A stretch of 64,000 nt of DNA. Origin: Ahaetulla prasina (lineage: Eukaryota > Chordata > Lepidosauria > Squamata > Colubridae). Where the stretch lies: positions 284,258,524 through 284,322,523 of the forward strand of contig NC_080540.1 in NCBI RefSeq assembly GCF_028640845.1, written 5' to 3'. Below, in pieces: positions 1 to 11,313 of the stretch (positions within the stretch are counted from its first letter, which is position 1; the number at the start of each line of letters is the position of its first letter). The notes below the pieces were generated by a model. It ran no database searches. It worked only from the letters and a program-made list of their open reading frames with translations, and was not told where the DNA came from. The position numbers and the translations under genes are program-made.

Positions 1-165
1 CTTTCTGGAAGAAGAGTTGGATCACATATACTGTTGGCATTTGGTTTAGGTCAATTATCACTTTATTAATCAGTGAAGTAACTTTTTATCTACGCACCAT
101 GAACATTTTATTTCAGCACAGCTTCTTAAATATCTAAAAAGGAATTTATTGAAAATACATGCACA

Positions 166-372
166 CTGTTCTTGTGTCTAGTTATTCTAGTGTGCAGCGC
201 TCTATAGCGTCGTTTTGAGGGTAGGAGTTGAAACAGTTGATGTCCAGGATGTGAGGGGTCTATAAATATTTTCACAGCCCTCTTTTTGACTCTTGCAGTA
301 TAGAGGTCCTCAATGGAAGGCAGGTTGGTAGCAATTGTTTATCTGCAGTTCTAATTATTCTCTGAAGTCTAG
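166..372 (-). mobile_element. L3/CR1-type LINE, inverted 5' part
   Basis: Read on the minus strand this encodes the C-terminal end of a non-LTR reverse transcriptase. It matches, on the same strand, the segment at about 23095-23300. At 372/373 the orientation flips and the remaining 3' end of the same element continues on the plus strand. Both sides of the flip carry a related ACAAGAACAGT stretch. This layout (inverted 5' segment, then correctly oriented 3' segment and tail) is what twin priming during LINE integration produces. Confidence 0.8.
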
Positions 373-455
373 GCACAAGAACAGTTTCTTCCCAAACGCC
401 ATCACTCTGCTAAACAAATAATTCCCCCAACGCTCAACAATTCTATTCTATTCTA
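373..455 (+). mobile_element. L3/CR1-type LINE, 3' end with short ATTCT tail
   Basis: The plus strand encodes the last residues of the L3-type ORF2 (ending FFPNAITLLNK then stop), matching the minus-strand copy that ends near 23056. A short run of ATTCT units follows, the same motif that forms the long AGAAT array of the other copy. With 166-372 it forms one 5'-inverted insertion. Confidence 0.75.
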
Positions 456-639
456 CTTTCCTAGCAGCTGGTCTTTATGATGTCAAGTAGAAATCTTTAC
501 AAGCTCTTGTCTTTTGTTCTTCTGACTGGTGCCCTTTGGAAACTGCTGCACACAAAACATGTTCTTACAGCTTTGCTAGAGTTTCCAACTTCTCCCAGGT
601 CAGAAGAAGTCATGTCAGTTAAGGGTTTCCCAAAAAAAA

Positions 640-1870
640 TCATAGTTGTATTTTTCTTCTATTATTCTTTTTTATTTTATTTTTTTATTACGTTTTTACA
701 GTTAAACAATTCTTATTTACCGTTTACACATGACTGTGACCATTTTTATATCCTCCTATTAGTATTCACCTATGTTCTATACTAGGGGTAGTCAACCTTT
801 TTATACCTACCGCCCACTTTTGTATCTCTGTTAGTAGTAAAATTTTCTAACCGCCCACCGGTTCCACAGTAATACACCGTGTATTGTCGTCTGCGCATGC
901 CTCTCGCGCATCGTGGATTGGGTTTGGGTGGGACAGCTATCAGCTCTGCTTGTCTGTTACAGCTGGGTGGTGTGGGGGGAGATGCGCGAGCTATTCTGGG
1001 ATGAGGCTCTTTTGTTTGCGGTCACACTATAGCGCCATTTAGTTTCACTTACGTAACGTGAACTAAACTTATGCGCGGGCAATACAAATAGTATATTTTC
1101 AGAAATTTAAATTGTCACGGGAAATTTTATGAAAACCTAATGAAAATGTTTTTAAATAATGCTATGATTTTTTTAAAAAAGTCAGTTAAATTTAAAAAAA
1201 AAAGAAAAGTGCTTCAGTATCGGACAAAACCCCTATCGCCCACCATGAAAGCTGGAACGCCCACTAGTGGGTGGTAGGGACCAGGTTGACTACCACTGAT
1301 CTATTCATTTATACTAATTTTACATTCTATTTAGAGCTCTATCCCCCTTTTCCCCCCTTTATTTTCGATCCAATTGTACCATTTCTCCCACATTACGTAA
1401 AAATCTGAATCCATCAATCCTTTCAATTCAAGAGGCTTTTTGTCCATTTTGGCACAGTCCAATACTTATTTAATTATTAAATCTTCAGAGGGTATGTTTT
1501 GTCTTCTCCAACATTGTGCGAAAGCCAATCTTGCCGCAGTTATCATGTGCAGAATAATATATGTTGGTTTTTTTCCCCATATTTCCTTTTAATTATTCCT
1601 AGAAGAAACAATTCTGATGTATATTCTGTCTTGAAGCCTGTTCCTGTATCGAACTATGTATCTTCATCCAATATTTTTCAGTTTCAGAGCATAACCACCA
1701 TATATGAAAGAAGGTACCTATCTTTTGTCCACATTTCCAACATTTGGGATTAAAATTTGGATATATATTTTTGCCAATCTAGAGGGTGCCAAATACCAAC
1801 GGTAAAACATTTTATATTGATTTTCTTTATATTTTGCCGATAGTTAATACAATCATAGTTGTATTATGGG
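640..1870 (-). mobile_element. L1-type LINE fragment (ORF2 C-terminus and 3' UTR)
   Basis: On the minus strand, about 1320-1870 translates in broken frames to the C-terminal region of an L1 ORF2, including the WKCG...GTF.H.WW.C pattern of L1 elements. The AT-rich stretch at about 640-782 is probably its 3' untranslated region. The copy is 5' truncated, full of frame breaks, and interrupted by the hAT element at 783-1298. It is an old copy. Confidence 0.6.
783..1298. mobile_element. hAT-like non-autonomous element, family A (GTCAACC termini)
   Basis: The ends are imperfect inverted repeats (AGGGGTAGTCAACC... and ...GGTTGACTACCACTG). The flanks TTCTATAC and ATCTATTC match at 6 of 8 positions, consistent with an old 8-bp target duplication of the hAT nTCTAGAn type. 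It has no transposase frame. Copies at 34572-35094 and 54779-55469 share the interior. Confidence 0.8.
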
Positions 1871-2685
1871 ATCTTAGAAGTAGATGAGACTTCCTATCGC
1901 CTGTCATAGAGCATTGTTAGGGATAACATTCAGTACAGCAACAGTTAAGCAGGATTTAGTTTAATGCTAGATTTGAACAGCCCAACATGGAAAGTCTGTT
2001 TTCCCCCCCTTTCTGTTAGATAATTCACACTCCAGGGATGCAGTCAAGTGTGAGTAAGCCTTGAAGGATGTGATTATCTCTTCAGCAATGCATTGCAGGA
2101 AGCCCATTTTTCTGACACACAAAATCTTTAGAGCAACCACATTTGATGCCACAGACAAAAAGAAAAAGAAAGGCAACAAAAACAAAACAAAGCCCAGCAA
2201 TTTCTACCATCTCCCCACCCCAACTCCATAATGTAAAATGGTTGACGAAAAAAATCAGATTTACGGCTGACCACCAACAACTGAATAGCTGAATTGAGGG
2301 TCAGTGTTATAGTTATTCTTGGGGTCAAATTTCAAACCTTCACACAAAGAACTAACCATTACAAATGAGATTTACAAAGAAATCAAGAGTGATAATATTT
2401 TTTTTAAAGAAGGGTAAACGAGGAGATAAAAATACATGTTTGACTGATGATGTGAAATAAGAAAGTGGTTCCTGAAAAGGTGAGGTGGTAATTGGGCATT
2501 GTTTTTTGGAAGTGTGTAGAAGGAGATTTTTGTTGGAGGTCAAGAGGAAAGGACCTTCTTGGTGGTTTCTTGAAGCCATTTAATTCATTCCCAAAGGAAA
2601 TGAGGGTCTTCCCAACACTAATGACATCAACATCAATGGAATTCAATGATAAATAAATACAACTTCTAAAGGGGCAGAGTTAAAC
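1871..2685. other. No recognisable feature
   Basis: This is AT-rich sequence with only short, unconvincing open frames. I see no repeat family, tail or target duplication here. Confidence 0.5.
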
Positions 2686-2690
2686 CTTGG

Positions 2691-3293
2691 TGTTGTGGTC
2701 TGCCAGCAGTCTGAGGAGCTGGCAATGGAATCAGACAGTGATGAGGGTGAGGAAGAGCATGGGCCAATCTTGGAGGCTGAGGAAGGCCTGGATGAGGGCT
2801 CTGCGTCGGAGGCAGAGGTGGGGCCAGGGCCATCAGGGAGTGATGTGCGGACTCCAGAGCCTCCAGACGCTGACAGTAGTGAGACAGAGGAACACGCATG
2901 AGAAAAGCTGCCAGAAGGCAAGAGCAGCTAAAGCAAAGAGGATGACTCAGGAGTAGGGCCAAGAGATTATTGGCCCCTTCCATAAGGTTTAAAAGACCAG
3001 CGACGGCATTTGGATTCTTTGCCAGAAAACAACGTTGATAGCTTTGTCTCGTTGCATTTGTTTCGTATCGGTGTCTTCTGAATTTTTGCCAAGAAAGGCC
3101 TTTGGCAGTTTGCCTAATTGGACCAAGGTTGGTGATAGGACTGAGGAATTGTGATGGGAGGAATTTGCTTTAATTTAGTTGGACTACTTTTGTTGAATTA
3201 CTTCATTCTCAGCTGTTTTAATAAAGTTTGTTTGTTTGTTTGTTTTTACACTGACTGAGTTTCCTACTACCTACTGGGGCCTGGGTCACAACA
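2691..3293 (+). mobile_element. Solo LTR (603 bp), TGTTGTG...CACAACA
   Basis: The ends form the inverted pair TGTTGTG/CACAACA and the element is flanked by a perfect 5-bp duplication CTTGG (2686-2690 and 3294-3298). An AATAAAG polyadenylation-type signal lies near 3220. No internal coding region is attached, so this is a solo LTR left by recombination. A minus-strand copy lies at 52836-53416 and a diverged relative at 18750-19271. From LTR nucleotide 2 a frame stays open for about 70 codons; it is rich in Glu, Asp and Ser, and the same phase is open in the other two LTRs. Confidence 0.9.
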
Positions 3294-3530
3294 CTTGGTG
3301 CCACTCCTTTCTAATCTTGCAGATAGGATTATAAATGCAGCATACTTTAGTTCTGCTAGAAAATAGCACCACAAAAGGTGCTTCATAAGGTGCAAAAACT
3401 GCGATGTAGCTCCTGGCTGCAGTTCTTTAACACAACTGCATCTTTTATCTGGGATCACACAGTTACTTTAATGGGTTGCAGTTCCAGGAAGACACTACAT
3501 CTCTAGTTCTACATGCTCCAAAGCATCTTT

Positions 3531-3888
3531 TGCAGATCGGTGGCTCAGTGGCTAAGATGCTGAGCTTGTCGATTGAAAGGTTGGCAGTTCAGCGGTTCGA
3601 ATCCCTAGTGCCGCTTAATGGGGTGAGCTCCTGTTACTTGTCCCAGCTTCTATCAACCTAGCAGTTTGAAAGCACGTAAAAAATGCAAGTAGAAAAATAG
3701 GGACCACCTTTGGTGGGAAGGTAACAGAGTTCCGTGTGCCTTTGGCATTTAATCATGCCGGCCACATGACCACGGAGACGTCTTCAGACAGCGCTGGCTC
3801 TTTGGCTTTGAAACGGAGATGAGCACTGGCCCCTAGAGTCGGGAACAACTAGCACATATGTGCGAGGGGAACCTTTACCTTTACCTTC
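3531..3888 (+). mobile_element. Sauria-type SINE
   Basis: The tRNA-derived head has A-box-like TGGCTCAGTGGCTAAG and B-box GGTTCGAATCC, followed by a conserved body. The 3' end (GAGTCGGGAACAACTAGCAC, then a CTTTACC-rich tail) resembles the Bov-B LINE 3' end, as known for Sauria SINEs. Copies lie at 24325 and 59558. Confidence 0.9.
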
Positions 3889-4875
3889 TGTAGCACTGCC
3901 CAATCCTATTGTATCAAGCAAAAGCCGTGTTTTCTTTCCCTCTGGAAAGTTGGGTAATATTTAGAGATTTTTTATTGGAAACATTTCAAATTATCAGTAA
4001 TTTAGTCAATGTAGAAACACATAAAGATGATCAGATCCCTTCTAAATCTCACCTAATCCATGAGACCTTTTGCAGACAGTCCCACAATTCTTCTAACTTG
4101 ACATAGGGGTAGGGTGGGCAATATTTTGGACCCCAAAGGCCATACGAGATGCTACATCAGGGGCTCATAGACCACATCTATGGCAACATATATTTTGCCC
4201 TTAATGCAAAGATAGCACTGACATATTTTTATTCATTTTTATTTCAATTTAGACAATGCCTGCTGCAAGAGACTCAAGCCATGGATGTTTTCCTCCCAGT
4301 GAAAAAAGTAGGCATAGCTACATTTGATTCAAAACACAGCCCTTACCAATCCTGTTAGTGACTTCATGCCCTTCATTTGATGAAAGAGAGAAACCTCTGG
4401 ATTTTTCTTTTATTTAGCCCAAAGGTGTGCCCTGCAGTTCACCACTCTCTTGATTGACAGGTTACATGAAGTCAGTGGGATGTAGATGACCCTCAGCAAC
4501 CCACAGTACTGTATTCTAGGTACCATATCTTCTCCATGGGACTGATTTCGTACTTCCTGAAACTCAGTGTTCAAGAAGACTTCAGCTTGGATTGTGGAAA
4601 CAAAAATACAATTGCTCCAATTTCCCATCCCTCTGTTGTTTCCCATGTCTGATCTGTTAATAATAAGATCCTTGATATGATGTCTTGTACCCTGTCAAAT
4701 GCTGTGGCCATAGGTGATACTGTTTAAATAAAGTATCCACATTTAAAGGCAAAACAAAATGCCTTTATTTTTCTTCTCATCATTTTGCACTGTGGGTCAT
4801 GTCATGTCATCCCTGAATTCATTTCACTTCATTTTCTCAACATTGAAATTGCATTGGGCTCTCAGCCATAAAATA
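3889..4875. other. No recognisable feature
   Basis: No gene or confident repeat. About 4110-4170 looks like the end of a diverged interspersed repeat (a gene-unrelated GGGGTAGGGTGGGC start), but no partner end was found. Confidence 0.4.
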
Positions 4876-5034
4876 AAGGAGAAGGAAAGAAGGGAGGAAG
4901 GGAGGGACAGAGGGATGGAGGGGAGGGGGAAGGAAGAAAGGAAGGAAGGGGAGGGAAGGTTGGGGGAAGGAAGGAAGAGAAGAAAGCAGGAAGGGAGAAG
5001 GGAGAGAGGGGGAAGGAAGGGAGGGAGGATGGTA
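4876..5034 (+). repeat. Degenerate GGAA-rich polypurine tract
   Basis: About 160 bp are almost pure purine on the plus strand, built from variable GGAA/GGGA/GAAG units. The long open frames across it are low-complexity artefacts. Confidence 0.9.
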
Positions 5035-5774
5035 GGGTGAAACTGGCAATGAGCAGCAAATAAAAAATTAATTCATCTCCCTTTGCTTCTAGAAGTATCT
5101 TGGAGACTTCAAACAGCTGAACTGAAAATACAATTATTAATTCTGTCTTCAGTTATACTTACATCTGTAGAGAAAACCGTCCCCCAAAGAGACAGCTAAC
5201 CAAAATTCATCTTCTCAACATTGAAATCACACTGAGTTTTCATCCATTAAAAAACGAGAAAGAAGGGAGGGAGGGAGGGAGGGAGACAGGCGCTTTCGGA
5301 TTTTCAATGCTGTTCTCAAAGCATCGCAGCAAATTATACAGTCCTGGGTTATTTCATTTATTTTTCTTTTGAAGAGCAAATGAGACAAAATGAAAGTGCC
5401 AGTAAATTGGTTAGGAAAAATGACCTTGTCATAGAAAATAGCAGAATGGTCCAAGAAAGAGAATTAATTGACTCTGTGCTTTTATATCTATATTTGAGTC
5501 CCACTGAAACATATATCACTTGGGGCCTACTCAGGTTGTCCTGAAATTCCTTCACCTGTGCCACTATCAGTGCCTGTGGAAAGGTGGGATATATAAGTGT
5601 AACAATATAGGTTAGCAAGCTTAGGTTGTGCCCCAATAAGTGAATGTGTACGGAGACAGGTTAGCCATATGCACACACATACACTATAGAGACAATGCTG
5701 GAAAATATGGTTTCTCCATAGCATTTGAGATTTAGGGCTCTTGTGAATTCTCTCCTGCTGGAGGAAACTTGTTT
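5035..5774. other. No recognisable feature
   Basis: Contains a short (GGGA)n run near 5264-5285, otherwise unique-looking AT-rich sequence. No gene is supported. Confidence 0.4.
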
Positions 5775-5813
5775 CCTCCTCCTCCTCCTCTGCCTCCTCC
5801 TCCTCCTCCTCCG
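5775..5813 (+). repeat. (TCC)n microsatellite
   Basis: Interrupted TCC triplets, with a CTGCC interruption in the middle. Confidence 0.85.
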
Positions 5814-6339
5814 TTGCTATAGCGATGGCTAAGGCACAGTTTCACCTTTTCCACCTCTATGTATTCTTGATGAAGGTCACGGCTGGGATATGCAACCTGA
5901 GGTCAAAGGTCTTGCTGAGAGTGATAACTCATCAGGAGATATTTGAGCTCAGAGTGGAGTTTTTACTTCCCTGGGAGATCCAATATTGCCATCCTAGAAA
6001 GGAGATAATCAGAGCCTGAATTACTTGAGAACGTAGACCTAAAGGTCTACTTCTGAATGGACTCCAGCCTCGACATGATGCTCTGATCTTTTGACCATTA
6101 TCCATGGCACATTATATAAACACAGAGCATCTGCAAAGTAGATGTGAGGAGACTGGGGTACAACAGATGAAGTCTCCGGACACGTTATCTCTGTAATCCT
6201 GCTGACAGGTTTGTTTTTCCCCCCACCCAAAGGTTAATTTTATTCCCATTGTGCAGATGGGGGGAAAAAGCACATTTGTATCACAGGAATAACAGCAAAC
6301 TCCAAGCCTTGCCATGCCAGTTGGCCATGGCAATGTAGA
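5814..6339. other. No recognisable feature
   Basis: Unique-looking sequence between two triplet microsatellites. The frame from 5825 has no recognisable domain. Confidence 0.4.

Positions 6340-6420
<81 letters not shown>
6340..6420 (+). repeat. (ATT)n microsatellite, about 27 units
   Basis: An uninterrupted ATT array of about 81 bp. Its perfect purity suggests it is young or highly mutable. Poly-Asn, poly-Ile and poly-Leu frames across it are artefacts. Confidence 0.97.
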
Positions 6421-6806
6421 GACACATTTCCAAATCCCTTCTAAATTTATATTTAATTCTAAGGGCACTCTAGATACCCTGCAACAAAGAGAGGGGAGGG
6501 GAAAAGAAGAAAGAGAAAAAAATAAGAAAGAGAAAGATTGGACTAGCAAATGAATTGCCACTAGCAGTATTGAGAGTTTCTTTTCACAGATCAGCACATT
6601 GCTCTGTCTGGCTCAGTATTGATTATGTCACTCTTTTCCCCAAGCTTTCCTGGAATTTCCATTTATTATTAAATTTATACACTGCATTTCTGTTTTACTC
6701 CAACATCGAAGGTGTTGTTAGAAGGAAAATCCAGCTGGCTCAGATCCAAGCTGGGAGAAAGATGCTGGAAACAACATGGAGGCTGATTGGAAAGTTGGTG
6801 TCATGC

Positions 6807-7559
6807 CAGTTGTGAAATTCAAAAATTTTCCCTACCGGTTCTGTGGGCATGGCTTGGTGGGTGTAGATTGGTGGTCATATGACTGGGTGGGCATGGCTTG
6901 GTGGTCATGTGACTGGGTGGGTGTGGCTTGGGGGGGTCATGTGACTGAGTGGGTGTGGCTTGGGGGGTCATGTGACTAGGAGAACCAACTCTCACACTTT
7001 ACACAAAAATAACACAAAAGCTACACAACTGACTCACACAGAATGCAATAGCAGCTGGACTTCAAACAAGTTTCTGCAACAAGAGGAATCTCATAGAGTC
7101 ACAGAGAGCTATCTAACTATCACACTTTACACAAAAATACTGTTTCAGTCAATAGGTACTAAAAAAAATGCTTTAAAAAGTAAAAAAAAAATGTTCCGAC
7201 CATCGCGTTGCACAGCTGGTTGACACAGCTGATTGTCAGAACCTTTTTTTTTTACTTTTTTAAAGCATTTTTTTACTACCAGTAGTAAAAAAATGCCTTA
7301 AAAAAAGTAAAAAAAAAGTTCAGACAATTAGCTGTGCCGTGTGATTGTGGGAACTTTTTTTTTTACTTTTTAAAGCATTTTTTTACTAACGGTTCAGGTG
7401 AAGAGGTTGTAGAAAAAATGCTTTTAAAAGAAAAAAACCCTCTGATGATCACACAGCTCAGCTGGGCATGGGGGGGGGTCAGGGATATTCTCCGAACCAC
7501 CCGCCGCCATCGCTACCAGATCGGGTAATCCGGTCCGAACCGGGGGCATTTCACTCCTG
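6807..7559 (+). mobile_element. hAT-like element, family F (GTGAAATC termini)
   Basis: It begins near CAGTTGTGAAATTC and ends GGGGGCATTTCACTCCTG, the same termini and inner CCGGTTCTGTGGGCRTGGC block as the intact copy at 61076-62063. The interior holds repeated GGTCATGTGACTGGGTGGG units and repeated palindromic poly-A/poly-T blocks. No clear target duplication survives. No transposase frame. Confidence 0.7.
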
Positions 7560-7753
7560 AGCCATAACTGTAGAAATAAATTCCTTGAGATAGGCATTGA
7601 CTGGACAACCAGTGAGAGATGGACCTTAGAGCTCTTTTAAGATGGACCTCCAGTTCACAAAATTCACCTCAGTCCCAGTCTCAGCCTTACTAAAAGCATC
7701 TCCACTTTGTCAGGATTTAATTCCGCCTTCTAATTGTTCTCTATTATCTAGGT

Positions 7754-7875
7754 CAGGGGTCTCCAACCTTGGCAACTTTAGATTTGTGGACTTCAACTCC
7801 CAGAGTTTTGCTGGCTGAGGAATGCTGGGCGTTGAAGTCCACAAGTCTTAAAGTTGCCAAGGTTGGAGACCCCTG
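7754..7875. mobile_element. Foldback hAT MITE, family B (122 bp)
   Basis: The element is almost one long inverted repeat: CAGGGGTCTCCAACCTTGGC at one end and its complement at the other. It has a perfect 8-bp duplication ATCTAGGT (7746-7753 and 7876-7883), close to the hAT consensus nTCTAGAn. Copies lie at 14297 and 15756. Confidence 0.93.
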
Positions 7876-8097
7876 ATCTAGGTCACTGTTTCTCAATCAT
7901 AGCACGAAGAGGTGTGGACTTCAACTCCCAGAATTCCCCAAGTCTTAATGTGGCCAAGATTAGACATTCTTGAGCTAAAGGAGTATAACTATGGGTTGCC
8001 TAGATACTAAATAAAATATAAAAACCCACAGTAACTAGAAAATCAAAATGGGATTAAACCTGGAAGAAAGTATAGGGTACCACAGAGTGTATAATGG

Positions 8098-8148
8098 CAT
8101 GAATGAATGAATGAATGAATGAATGAATGAATGAATGAATGAATGAAT
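8098..8148 (+). repeat. (GAAT)n microsatellite
   Basis: About 12 uninterrupted tetranucleotide units. Confidence 0.95.
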
Positions 8149-8950
8149 AGAAGTAGCTATGACTATAAAGAAACCTTTGTGTTCCATTACATCACAGCAC
8201 TCTGCTTCCAATAGGTTTGAGAAAAAGCCGCTCGTTAGTTGAAGCTTCTTTAAAGGTAAAGGACAAATCCAATAATAATAGGGATCTTGAGCAAATTTCC
8301 ATCAGAAGCCCCCAGGGAAATATAAAGAAATATGTATGGTGGGTTTTTCTCTTCTTCATTCTTGCTGATATACTCAGACTCAGCGAGTATGAAAAGCAAT
8401 CATTTTGCTTCCCCACCCACAAACATGTCTCTGGTGGTGTGTTGCAAATATGTTGTGAAGTAGCTAATTAATACATGATTCTAAAATTACACATGGTAGT
8501 ACAAAGTGACTAGAAAAGGACAATGAACTCTTCAGCAGTTCAATTTCTGAATGGAGACATCCTTCAAGTTTCAGGTTGTAGAAATATTTGCTGACATTGT
8601 GTGTTGGGGGGAAAGGGAATCACTTTGTGGTTGGGGACTACTAAATGAGGAGGAACTGGCTTTGACCTAGCAAGAGGGACTAGCATGGGTTTTTGGACCC
8701 CTAGGCCCAGAGGATACTTCATCTTTGACTTCCCTGGACAGAACTGGTATGCAGTTTGGAGGTCCTCCTGGATTTGTGGCTCTTGCTCAATGAGCAGGTG
8801 GCAACCACGACTTGGGGATGCTTTTGCCTAGTGTGCCAGTGGGGCCCTTTTCTGGACCGGGAGGCCTTGATCATGTTGTGGTCACATCCTGTCTGGACAG
8901 GACTGCCTTCAACTGTTCCAGAATGCAGCAGGGTACCCAGTAATGGTTAG
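8149..8950. other. No recognisable feature
   Basis: No repeat or gene recognised. The frame at 8217-8471 has no domain I know. Confidence 0.4.
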
Positions 8951-9035
8951 TGATAGAAGGCTGCAGTAGTAGAAGTAGCCTGCAGAAGTAACCTGCACTA
9001 CTGCACTCTAACCACTGTGCCATCTTGGTTCATTC
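8951..9035 (-). mobile_element. tRNA-derived SINE fragment
   Basis: On the minus strand the A-box-like GGCACAGTGGTTAGAGTGCA is seen, as in the better copy at 47790-48005. The fragment is cut at the hAT element that begins at 9044. Confidence 0.55.
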
Positions 9036-9043
9036 TCGTAGGA

Positions 9044-9378
9044 CAGTGATGGAGAACCTTTTAGAGTGCCCAAATTGGGAGTGCAGGCATGCCTGAACTA
9101 AAAGGCACATGCAAATGCACACATGTGCAGAAACGCACACATGTGCAGCAGAGACCTGAAGACCAGCTGGCCAGCGGAAGGTGGGGCATCCAAACCTACA
9201 GCGCTACAAGAGATAAGATATTTTTCTTTCGTGAGCGTCTGTTTCGTCATTTGCAGTGAAACAGAAGCTCACGAAAGAAACGCCACGGAGATCTGACCTC
9301 AGGTGATGGCGCGCGTGCCAGTAGAGAGGACTCTGTGTGCCCATCTCTGGAACACGTGCCATAGGTTCACCATCACGG
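9044..9378. mobile_element. hAT-like element, family C (335 bp) with internal hairpin
   Basis: The termini are CAGTGATGGAGAACCTTTT and the imperfect complement ending AGGTTCACCATCACGG. The flanks TCGTAGGA (9036-9043) and TCGTAGGG (9379-9386) match at 7 of 8 positions. Inside, at about 9218-9278, lies a strong hairpin whose arms begin TTTCTTTCGTGAGC. There is no coding capacity. Confidence 0.85.
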
Positions 9379-9529
9379 TCGTAGGGGGTCTACAGTGTCT
9401 GCTTGTTTTGGAACAATCAAGTATTGATCCACTGATTGTGATAAGAATTAACCGATTGCCTGAGCTTGATGTCATTGATTGAGAGAGACTGATTGGCCCA
9501 AACTTGCCCAACCAAGCTGCATGCCTAAA

Positions 9530-9600
9530 GTAGAACTAGAACTCACAATTTTCTGTTTTTTAGCTTGATGTCTAACCACTGCACCAAACTGGCTCTCAAG
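9530..9600 (-). mobile_element. tRNA-derived SINE head fragment
   Basis: The minus strand reads an A-box-like GGTGCAGTGGTTAGACATCA, similar to 47790-48005. Short and decayed. Confidence 0.45.
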
Positions 9601-10038
9601 GAGTATTTTGTTACAGGTGAGTGGCAAAAATTCTTCTACCCACAATTAAGTTTCTGCAGCTGAGATCTAGCTACCCTTAGGCCGCTACAATAGAGTAGGA
9701 AACAGGAAATGGGTTCTTTCCCACTTCCTGTTCTGTCCACATATCAGAAAGCCTTTTACTGAATTCTTTCACTTTTTCAGCTTCTGGGGAAAATACCTGG
9801 ATCAAGTTACAGTGAAAACCAAGAATTTCTCAAATTTTTCAGGCCACTGGCTGGATTGGAAATCCTGAGAATCTCTCCTATAATGCCATGAACATTTTTT
9901 CCTCTGTTCTGTTTTATTAAAGAATAAAGAGGGAGAAAATAATGCTAAAACACTGCTTTATCAGAAAACAAACTCAAGAGGTTATTTTTATCTTCTGTAG
10001 CTTCCCAAAGTACTTGCTGATCCTTTAGATTCACATTT
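9601..10038. other. No recognisable feature
   Basis: Unique-looking sequence with no supported gene or repeat. Confidence 0.4.
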
Positions 10039-10302
10039 TTTAAAAAAAATTTGCATTTATATCCCGCCCTTCTCCGAAGACTCAGGGCGGCTTACACTAT
10101 GTCAAGCAATAGTCTTCATCCATTTGTATATTATAGACAAGTCAACTTATTGCCCCAACAATCTGGGTCCTCATTTTACCTACCTTATAAATGATGGAAG
10201 GCTGAGTCAACCTTGGGCCTGGTGGGGCTTGAACCTGCAGTAATTGCAAGCAGCTGCTGTTAATAACAGACTGTCTTACCAGTCTGAGCCACAGAGGCCC
10301 AT
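10039..10302 (-). mobile_element. tRNA-derived SINE with L2-type 3' tail
   Basis: On the minus strand a tRNA-like head (TGGCTCAGACTGGTAAGACA) is followed by GGTTCAAGCCCCACCAGGCC and a body ending in the CCGCCCTGAGTCTTCGGAGA hairpin and AAATGCAAAT tail. That hairpin is shared with the L2-type LINEs here. Other copies lie at 18279, 20981 and 54966. Confidence 0.88.
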
Positions 10303-10700
10303 TTTAATTCTCTGTTAAAGAGTGGGGTCTATATGGGAAGCCAGAGGCATTTGGGAAGAAAGGGATGATTCACACTCGGACTTTAGCTTCACTTTCTAAA
10401 AATAAATATAATTTAGAGAAATGAAACCTGAAATAAAGGCAAGAAGGGACACTGAGACTGATAAGTGTCAGGGATCTCCTGGCATCCATGAAGTCTGGTT
10501 GGGAGAAAGTTATGAGATGCAAATGGTTAAGTAGACTATGGAATAAGGTTTCCCCTATCCAAACAAAGCAAATGCATGTAGTTAGATCCAAAATATGCTC
10601 CCTCCTCAATGTCTATGGAGAGTCTCAGTCATCCAGGTCATGGTTGTACCAAAGGTGCTTTTTCAGGAAGCAACTGGACTTTCTTGTTTTTTTCTTTTGA

Positions 10701-10735
10701 AGACATTTTGCTTCTCATCCAAGAAGCTTCTTCAG
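10701..10735 (-). ncRNA. Hammerhead-like core, decayed copy
   Basis: The minus strand reads CUGAAGA, then stem II GCUUCU/AGAAGC closing a UGGAUG loop, then AAAA in place of the conserved GAAA, then UGUC. The G to A change in the GAAA box should make it inactive if the hammerhead reading is right. Compare 17736-17765. Confidence 0.5.
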
Positions 10736-10787
10736 CTCTGACTGGATGGTGGGGAATCGAAGGATTTATACTCCTTGCAGACAACTG

Positions 10788-10980
10788 CAAGGGGTCACCA
10801 ACCTTTTGGACCTCAGGGACCACTAAATTCATAATTGTAAATCCCACGGACCACTAATATGAATTTTTAAAAAGATAAATAGTATTTAGCGCAATATAAA
10901 AAATGCAAATAATTTTTCTGCGGACTACCAAAATTTTCTCACGGACCACCAGTGGTGCACGAACCACCAGTTGGTGACTG
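10788..10980. mobile_element. hAT-like MITE, family D (GGTCACCAACC)
   Basis: Begins CAAGGGGTCACCAACC and ends in the complementary GTTGGTGACTG. It lies inside the Penelope-like piece. The terminal motif is of hAT type; no convincing target duplication remains. Confidence 0.6.
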
Positions 10981-11241
10981 CCGTTTTAGAGAGTCACTGA
11001 GGCCACTTGGAGGTTTATCTGGAGCCTTCTTGGAGCTGTTGAAGGGATTTTGTTGTAGGCTGGAGATAGATGATGTTGTATCCCTCCCCCTCTGTTGGGA
11101 GAGGGCTGTTCAATTTTGATATAGATGGCCTCTTTGATCCCTCTTTCAAACCAGCAATACTCCAGTTGCCTTGTGAAAAATCACCTTTGGGATACTCCCT
11201 TTATGCATCTTCAAGTATGTGTGTGCGTGTGTGTATGTGTG

Positions 11242-11313
<72 letters not shown>
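11242..11313 (+). repeat. (GATA)n tetranucleotide array
   Basis: About 18 perfect TAGA units that stop exactly where a 5'-truncated L2 LINE begins. Confidence 0.97.

Larger units (their letters stand above)
10600..11110 (-). mobile_element. Penelope-like element piece, interrupted by hAT
   Basis: Shares the segment GACTTTCTTGTTTTTT...CTTCTCATCCAAGAAGCTTC with the foldback element at 17679-18641, and its downstream half (GGCCACTTGGAGGTTTATCT) with about 17962. Assignment to Penelope-like elements rests on the foldback structure and target duplication at 17679-18641 plus the hammerhead-like core. No RT or GIY-YIG coding region is present. Confidence 0.6.

Noticed and set aside
3531..3620. A tRNA gene
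   Set aside because: A and B boxes are present but belong to the head of a Sauria SINE, with no tRNA cloverleaf beyond it.
4759..5059. Glu/Arg/Gly-rich and Pro/Ser-rich frames
   Set aside because: Both strands of a degenerate GGAA tract.
6112..6597. 161-codon minus-strand frame with long poly-Asn
   Set aside because: It is the translation of the (ATT)n array and its flanks; no domain, and equal-length frames exist in other phases.
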